This document shows positions 45,543 through 49,895 of a DNA stretch of 49,895 nt, one piece after another. Every line of letters starts with the position of its first letter. The stretch's first letter is position 1. The notes under the pieces were generated by a model. That model searched no databases and was not told where the DNA came from. It saw only the letters and a program-made list of their open reading frames with translations. This DNA is from Sphingobacteriales bacterium (lineage in GTDB: Bacteria > Bacteroidota > Bacteroidia > Chitinophagales > Chitinophagaceae). Made by a program: the position numbers and the translations under genes. Location of the stretch: positions 1-49,895 of the forward strand of contig JAAXIF010000027.1 of the NCBI GenBank assembly GCA_012270485.1, written 5' to 3'.

Positions 45543-45567
45543 GATTTTATAATGTTTATGCAATAAA

Positions 45568-45873
45568 TTAAATACCGAAGAATGCCCGAATCACCGTTGT
45601 TACTACGACCAGGAATACGCAAGAGCCAAACCAGGCAGCGGCTACTTTACCTGTGTCATGATCGCCTGCATTCCACTTATTAAAAACTTTGATAGCACCT
45701 ATCAGTCCTACAATGGCCCCCACTGCATACATTAGTTGTGTACCGGATGCAAAATAGCTGCGTACTCTCTGGTTGGCTTCCAATATGCCGGCATTCCCGT
45801 CCTGAGCAAAAGCAGCCACAACGAGGACAAGCAATAGAGAAAGTATTTGTATTTTCTTTTTCCACTTTTTCAT
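45568..45873 (-). CDS. traE: Conjugative transposon protein TraE (DUF4134)
   Basis: This is a 101-residue protein with a basic start, a signal-like helix (about 10-23, ending AFA) and two further helices (about 45-62 and 78-97). NAGILEANQRVRSYFASGTQ and FNKWNAGDHDTGKVAAAWFG are characteristic of TraE. It is compared with VirB2-type pilins (family knowledge). It is normally followed by TraF and TraG, but here a small ORF and the huge methylase-helicase lie in between. Confidence 0.92.
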   Translation of the reverse strand: MKKWKKKIQILSLLLVLVVAAFAQDGNAGILEANQRVRSYFASGTQLMYAVGAIVGLIGAIKVFNKWNAGDHDTGKVAAAWFGSCVFLVVVTTVIRAFFGI

Positions 45874-45896
45874 ACACTCATTATTTGTTTGTTTAA

Positions 45897-45961
45897 AACA
45901 TGCCCGCCACCATCTGACTTACGCACTTGGTTCTCCTGCACTTGAGGCGGCGGGGCATGTG
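45897..45961. promoter_or_regulatory. Stem-loop upstream of traE
   Basis: ACATGCCCGCC near 45898 and GGCGGGGCATGT near 45949 form an 11-bp stem with one bulged G around a loop of about 40 bases. There is no T run, so a terminator is unlikely. It may be an mRNA structure in front of traE. Confidence 0.45.
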
Positions 45962-45986
45962 GGTTGCATGGGTGTTTATTCCATAC

Positions 45987-46118
45987 TCACTCTTTCTTCC
46001 GCTCTTTCCACCACTGCAACAATTCTTTTCTGTACATCCATCCCACAGCGATATAATAACCTGCTAATACAAGTATAATCGCACCGATGTACTGCATCCA
46101 ACTGATTCCTTGAAACAT
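45987..46118 (-). CDS. 43-residue small membrane protein upstream of traE
   Basis: The ORF starts MFQGISWMQYIGAIILVLAG and has one clear helix (about 9-28), then a strongly charged end (YRKELLQWWKERKKE). A GGAGG lies about 20 bases upstream of the ATG, farther than usual. Similar single-helix proteins precede TraE in related elements (from memory). It is too short for ordinary gene calling. Confidence 0.55.
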   Translation of the reverse strand: MFQGISWMQYIGAIILVLAGYYIAVGWMYRKELLQWWKERKKE

Positions 46119-46443
46119 ATTCGTCGATTATTTTTTAAACCTCCTTCCCTCCCTTCACTATTGTCTTTTGCTGGAAGTAAAGAGCTTACCTCACACTTTG
46201 AAATCTCTGTTTTATAATCAGAGAGTACCGTTTCAGTTTTTTCAACTAACGCTGGCATTTCCTGAGCGTAGTCTTGTAAATAATAACATAGCCAACCTTA
46301 AAATATTGATGAATGACCCTGTTAAGCAGTTCAGGATATTCGCTTTTCAGTTTATCACCGATGTGCCCCACTACTTCTTCCATAATCCCGAATGAGCGTG
46401 TAACCTTGTGTTCTAATTCGCAATCATTGGCAAGATCAGGCAC
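46064..46443 (-). pseudogene. Broken or overlapping small ORFs between PorV-like gene and traE
   Basis: Two open frames lie head to tail: a GTG-started 65-residue frame (46443-46246) with GIMEEVVGHIGDKLKSEYPE, and a 64-residue frame (46258-46064) with PALVEKTETVLSDYKTEISK. They overlap by 13 bp. The second frame is also open upstream of its ATG (YLQDYAQEMPAL), so one base change near 46275 could join both into a single helical protein. I cannot tell a frameshifted gene from two coupled genes. I do not recognise the product. Confidence 0.4.
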
Positions 46444-46485
46444 AGTTGTACCTACGTACCTACCATGCTTTCATTAAATGGTTTA

Positions 46486-47403
46486 CTATTGAAAACTTCC
46501 AATGTTCAAATACAACGTCAGTCCATACGCCTGTTGCATGGGTGCCAAAGCCGCTTTGATACCAAATGGTATAATATAGTGTAGATCAATACCCCATGAC
46601 TGATCTTCAACAAATCCTTTATACCCTGCACCTAATGAACCATATTTTCTATTGCCATAGTCTTGGTGTTCAAGTGATAGACCAGTACGTAGAAAGAAAC
46701 TTTCTGCAAAACCCATTTCCGCTCCCAGCGAATATCTTGACGAAGCAAATGAACCTTTCAATGGTTTACGAATATCCAGTGCTACTGACCATGCTTTCAT
46801 TTCATCCTGATCTGTGTAAGCAAAGCCGACTCCAGTTTCACCAACCTGCCATAGATCATTTCCCAAATTGTTTACCACCATACCCAATGAAAATTTTCCT
46901 ATTGCATGATAATATTGTAGATCAGCTGACACACCATAACGGTTCAATGCACCTCCAGCTTCAAAGCTTCTTGCACCGAGCAATCGAAGTGTAGCACCAA
47001 TACCCGACGATGAACTTAACCTTACCCCGACAGTACCACCGATGTTATAAGCCACATTACGATAAATCGCGAGGCTTGCCCCATAATTATCACGGGTTGT
47101 AAGGTTGCCGAAATCAAGATAATTCACCGCAAAACCTAATGTTGTTGACTCTCCTGTTGTTGTGAGATAATCAACACGAATAAATTTGGTGTCCTGAAAC
47201 AAGTGCCGCATCCATGGCAAATAACTTACAGAAGTCTGATGCAGGTAATTGGTGAACACTGTCTTACCTACATTATATCCTAGTTGCTGGTTACCAGTTG
47301 CAGAAGCTATACCTGCATCACCCATCGCTGCCCCCCTGCTATGTGTACTCAACTGAGCGTATATATGTCCAGGCACTAATAGTAAAATCAATAGCCATCT
47401 CAT
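46486..47403 (-). CDS. PorV-like outer membrane protein of the type IX secretion system
   Basis: This is a 305-residue beta-barrel with a signal peptide (about 1-16, ending IYAQ). The start SRGAAMGDAGIASATG, the segment VSYLPWMRHLFQDTKF, GFAVNYLDFGNLTTRDNYG and the end FFLRTGLSLEHQDYGNRKYG follow PorV (LptO) closely. PorV binds the C-terminal signal of T9SS cargo and moves it to the attachment complex (family knowledge). PorP/SprF was considered, but the SRA-MG start and PWxR motif favour PorV. It is the last gene of a three-gene set with a PKD-like lipoprotein and a T9SS adhesin, and overlaps the lipoprotein by 4 bp. Confidence 0.8.
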   Translation of the reverse strand: MRWLLILLLVPGHIYAQLSTHSRGAAMGDAGIASATGNQQLGYNVGKTVFTNYLHQTSVSYLPWMRHLFQDTKFIRVDYLTTTGESTTLGFAVNYLDFGNLTTRDNYGASLAIYRNVAYNIGGTVGVRLSSSSGIGATLRLLGARSFEAGGALNRYGVSADLQYYHAIGKFSLGMVVNNLGNDLWQVGETGVGFAYTDQDEMKAWSVALDIRKPLKGSFASSRYSLGAEMGFAESFFLRTGLSLEHQDYGNRKYGSLGAGYKGFVEDQSWGIDLHYIIPFGIKAALAPMQQAYGLTLYLNIGSFQ

Positions 47404-48074
47404 AACACATCAATTGTTTGGTTAAGTGTATCGGAATGCTTCCCTAAATCATCCACCACAAAAAAGGAAAGAGGATAACTGCCTTTCTGATGAAAAATAT
47501 ATTGGAGTTTATCAGTGGAACTGGTAATCGATTGACCAGCTATATCATAGTGATATGAAAGTATTTTACCGTAAGGTTGTACACTACCACTAGCATCAAA
47601 ATAAAATCGCTTTCCACCTAGATCACGGTCATCAGCTCTCCAGCTAAGTTTTGCACTGGGTCTTTGAGCTACCGCCGCATGAATCATTAATTTTTTTATT
47701 ACAGATCTGCCTAACTGATCTTTCAGAGATACTTCTACTGCATACAAACCACTTCGGTTAACCGAACAAAAAACAGTATTCCATTCTCCAGCTACAATTA
47801 CAGGTCGATCATTGGTAAGTGCTTGCCCACGATAACTAAACTGAATTTGCCCGCTGCTGTCATAAAACTTTAGGTGTAGCTGATGTGCTGCAGGTAATGC
47901 TTGCAGTTGAAATATTCCATTGCCATTGATATTAAAGGGATCTTTTTCCCTTACATACATGGTGTCTTTGGAAAAAACAATCTTTGGACCTGTCTGGGTT
48001 TGCTTTAAAGAAACTTCCTTATTACTGCAGGCCGCGGTTAACAGCAATAGTAACCCACTAAATATATTTTTCAT
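47400..48074 (-). CDS. Lipoprotein with PKD-like domain
   Basis: This is a 224-residue protein with a lipoprotein signal (IFSGLLLLLTAAC, Cys16). The N-terminal part is beta-rich and unknown. The C-terminal part (about 140-224) reads like a PKD or immunoglobulin-type domain, with FYFDASGSV, YHYDIAG and the end FFVVDDLGKHSD. It lies between the adhesin and PorV-like genes, 5 bp after the first and overlapping the second. A role in holding or displaying the adhesin at the surface is plausible (inference). Confidence 0.7.
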   Translation of the reverse strand: MKNIFSGLLLLLTAACSNKEVSLKQTQTGPKIVFSKDTMYVREKDPFNINGNGIFQLQALPAAHQLHLKFYDSSGQIQFSYRGQALTNDRPVIVAGEWNTVFCSVNRSGLYAVEVSLKDQLGRSVIKKLMIHAAVAQRPSAKLSWRADDRDLGGKRFYFDASGSVQPYGKILSYHYDIAGQSITSSTDKLQYIFHQKGSYPLSFFVVDDLGKHSDTLNQTIDVL

Positions 48075-48079
48075 ACATA

Positions 48080-49837
48080 TTATTGTTTATAGATTTTATC
48101 TGTGTGTTTGACACCATTATAAAATCCTGTGATAAAATAAGTTTGCTGTCGAGGTAGGTCATGCACATCTTCTAAAACAAAAAGATTCTCTCCTTGTCTG
48201 CCGGACTTTAACCAACTTTTTAACCATCTACCATCTGTAGCAAACAAATCAATCCTTACCTGCTCGTGTTTGTTTAGTATCACAGACAGCTTCAGATGTT
48301 GATCAAATGGATTGGGAAATACATTCCAGTCCTTCAACTTTCCTGTGAAAGATTGATCGGGCAATACTGCCGTTTTCATCGCACCTACTTTTATATGAGA
48401 GTAGAACATTGCTTTACATCCACGTATAGTGGTAGCTTCGAGCGATACAGGAATACTGTCGCCTGAGGTATAGTAATATTCTTCAATAATGCGCTGCTGT
48501 GTAACTACATTTCTACCATTACCTAGGCTCCATTGAAAAGAAACTGCTGGATTAACTGCCGCAGTTAATTGCACGAGCCCACCATAATTAATCTCGCTTG
48601 CACCTAATTCAATTTTTCCCGCCGGGAACTCAGTATCATCTGCTGTTACAGTAAAATCTAAACTGTCAGCACATCCTTCACGCTCTACATTCACGCGATA
48701 CTGCCCGGCTTCAAACGAAAAAAGGCTGTCCTCCGAAAGGACTCCCCAAATTGGGGAGTCCTGCATCCATCGCCACCTGTCAAAACCTAAACCTTCTTGT
48801 GAACCAATCCGAAGCGGCGTTCTTCCGCCTGGACAAACTTTTCCTGTTCCAATGATTACCGGAGTTGGAACCGTTCCTGTCGTGATGATGATAGTGTTAG
48901 ATTCAATAGTCGTACATCCGACAGTACTGATGGCTTTCACGCTGTAAGTTCCTGCTGTAGTAACACTAATAGATGTAGCGGCACTACTGGATAACAGTAC
49001 TCCATTTTTAAACCATTGGTAAGTTGTGCCTGCTTCTACATTTTGCACGCTGATTACTGTCGAAGCTCCATTACATAAATGTGTGTTCACAGTAGTTAGT
49101 ATAGGCGTGACTGGCATAGTATTCACCACCACAGTTGCGCTGCCGGATTGAATATTGGCACAAGCCGTACTACTGGCATCACGCACACTAACCAATCGGT
49201 AGGTAAAGGTTCCAGGTATATTCGTGGGTACAGTAATAATCGCAGTTGTTCCAAAACTGGTAAGCGTTTGAACAGCACCCCCATTAAGTTCATAGGTAAA
49301 CACATAAGGAGCAGTTCCACCATTACCCGTTAATGTAATTACGGGAGAAGTTGCACCAGCACACACGGATGTTGATCCACTGATAGTTGCAGTAGGTAAG
49401 CTATTCACCTGAACCGTTACTTCACCACTCGCACTGTTCTCGCAAGTAGTTGCACTACTCTCACGCACACCCACCAAAGAATAAGTAAACGCACCAACCG
49501 AATTTGAAGGCACACTAATGGAAACACTATTACCAACAGTGGTAGTAATTGCTTGTACATTACCGCCATTTACACGATAACTAAATGTATATGGTGCGAC
49601 ACCGCCACTCCCCGTAAACACAACAGTTGTGCTTCCACTATTTTGACACAAACTTCCTCCACCACTAACCGATGCTGTTGGCAAAGAGTTCACGGTCACA
49701 TTCACTGCAGCAGAAGTTGCAGAACATCCATTATCATCAGTGACCGTAACATAATATGCACCCGTACTGCCTACGTTAATAGCTTGATTTGTTGCACCCG
49801 TATTCCATGAATAAGTTGTTGCACTGCTACTTGTCAA
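48080..49837 (-). CDS. T9SS-targeted repeat adhesin, 5' part missing
   Basis: The frame encodes 585 residues. Immunoglobulin-like repeats of about 90 residues come first (units near 52-145 and 146-240, each with SVSGGGSLC or TISGSTSVC, then GGxAPYxFxY and FTYxLVxVRxxS). A further Cys-rich domain and a PKD-like stretch follow. The C-terminal sorting domain (about 505-585) opens WNVFPNPFDQ and is of type A. No signal peptide is present. The TTG at 49837 is only the first possible start; the frame is open to 49861 and then meets a stop inside the terminal repeat, so the true gene is cut there. It probably mediates attachment at the cell surface. Confidence 0.8.
   Translation of the reverse strand: MTSSSATTYSWNTGATNQAINVGSTGAYYVTVTDDNGCSATSAAVNVTVNSLPTASVSGGGSLCQNSGSTTVVFTGSGGVAPYTFSYRVNGGNVQAITTTVGNSVSISVPSNSVGAFTYSLVGVRESSATTCENSASGEVTVQVNSLPTATISGSTSVCAGATSPVITLTGNGGTAPYVFTYELNGGAVQTLTSFGTTAIITVPTNIPGTFTYRLVSVRDASSTACANIQSGSATVVVNTMPVTPILTTVNTHLCNGASTVISVQNVEAGTTYQWFKNGVLLSSSAATSISVTTAGTYSVKAISTVGCTTIESNTIIITTGTVPTPVIIGTGKVCPGGRTPLRIGSQEGLGFDRWRWMQDSPIWGVLSEDSLFSFEAGQYRVNVEREGCADSLDFTVTADDTEFPAGKIELGASEINYGGLVQLTAAVNPAVSFQWSLGNGRNVVTQQRIIEEYYYTSGDSIPVSLEATTIRGCKAMFYSHIKVGAMKTAVLPDQSFTGKLKDWNVFPNPFDQHLKLSVILNKHEQVRIDLFATDGRWLKSWLKSGRQGENLFVLEDVHDLPRQQTYFITGFYNGVKHTDKIYKQ
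48738..48762. repeat. Perfect palindrome with 12-bp arms inside the adhesin gene
   Basis: AGGACTCCCCAA and its exact complement flank one central A. The palindrome is in frame and encodes part of QDSPIWGVLSED, a segment out of keeping with the surrounding Ig-like sequence. Just before it, TCCGAAAGGACTC is shared with 9194-9206 (reverse strand). It looks like a palindromic element inserted in a coding region. Confidence 0.7.
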
Positions 49838-49840
49838 TAT

Positions 49841-49891
49841 CCATTGCTGTCCGGAGAAAATTTATTTTTGATACCGGATGTCTGTGATTGT
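49841..49891. repeat. 51-bp terminal inverted repeat, right copy
   Basis: This is the exact reverse complement of 1-51. It cuts the adhesin gene: the frame meets TAA at 49864-49862 inside the repeat. Four more bases follow before the window ends. If it is an insertion-sequence end, the adhesin is interrupted here; if it is an assembly repeat, the gene may be intact in the genome. Confidence 0.6.
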
Positions 49892-49895
49892 TGGA

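Larger units (their letters stand above)
28003..49840. mobile_element. Integrative conjugative element at tRNA-Arg, right end not in window
   Basis: A serine recombinase adjoins the tRNA. Behind it lies a continuous minus-strand block of Bacteroidetes-type transfer genes (TraE, F, G, I, J, K, M, N), a methylase-helicase and surface-protein cargo. The left boundary is the tRNA 3' half. No second copy of the tRNA end is found, and no relaxase (MobA/B) or VirD4-type coupling protein is present, so the element goes beyond the right edge. The cargo at 46.5-49.8 kb is included because it is collinear with the tra genes and no boundary is visible (inference). Confidence 0.8.

Noticed and set aside
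46486..47403. PorP/SprF family assignment
   Set aside because: The SRGAAMGDAG start, the YLPWMR segment and the C-terminal pattern fit PorV better.
49835..49837. TTG at 49837 as the real start of the adhesin
   Set aside because: It lies inside an immunoglobulin-like unit with no signal peptide; the gene is cut by the terminal repeat.
1..49895. The whole window as one transposon bounded by 51-bp inverted repeats
   Set aside because: It contains core genes such as trmB, the respiratory operon and purN, so two separate repeat copies or an assembly break are more likely.

Overview
The window looks like a contig from a Bacteroidota bacterium, most likely a member of the Chitinophagaceae (inference). 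The evidence is the Bacteroidota-type alternative complex III plus caa3-like oxidase operon, a type IX secretion (T9SS) C-terminal sorting domain, a Bacteroidetes-type tra gene set (TraE/F/G/I/J/K/M/N), promoter boxes of the TAnnTTTG type and mostly weak Shine-Dalgarno sequences.

Left part (about 1-27.9 kb, chromosome). A short plus-strand operon comes first: trmB, a DUF5522 protein and an alkyltransferase-like protein. Convergent with it is a long minus-strand respiratory locus (18.1 kb down to 1.6 kb). It encodes ActA-ActF (quinol:cytochrome c oxidoreductase), then CoxB, CoxA, heme O synthase, two subunit III proteins, subunit IV, SCO1 and a DUF420 protein. Together these carry electrons from menaquinol through multiheme cytochromes to oxygen and mature the oxidase. 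A good TTTG/TAnnTTTG promoter precedes actA, and intrinsic terminators divide the distal part. After this come an unusual DUF6787-PurN fusion, an MBOAT acyltransferase with an SGNH-like partner, a small membrane protein, a DUF2892 protein, an S10-type peptidase, a two-CHRD lipoprotein, a GNAT, a TPR protein and a secreted VOC protein.

Right part (about 28.0-49.8 kb, integrated conjugative element). A tRNA-Arg(CCT) marks the junction. A large serine recombinase reads towards it, and its last codons are antisense to the tRNA. Behind it, all on the minus strand, lie a winged-helix-like protein, two related element proteins, TraN, TraM, TraK, TraJ, two TraI-like proteins, the TraG ATPase, TraF, a 1812-residue methylase-helicase, TraE and small membrane proteins. 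At the upstream end are a PorV-like T9SS shuttle, a PKD-like lipoprotein and a T9SS-targeted repeat adhesin. No relaxase or coupling protein is present, so the element continues past the right edge.

Two things stand out. First, nearly every longer chromosomal intergenic space holds an array of degenerate 7-bp (sometimes 8-bp) words, often followed by an inverted twin. The word differs at each place but the period is kept. One array lies inside a coding region and forms the linker of the DUF6787-PurN fusion. I saw no such array in the conjugative element. Second, the conjugative element appears to carry its own T9SS adhesin, lipoprotein and PorV-like set directly upstream of its transfer genes. 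Both contig ends carry the same 51 bp in inverted orientation, probably ends of a multicopy insertion sequence or an assembly repeat.
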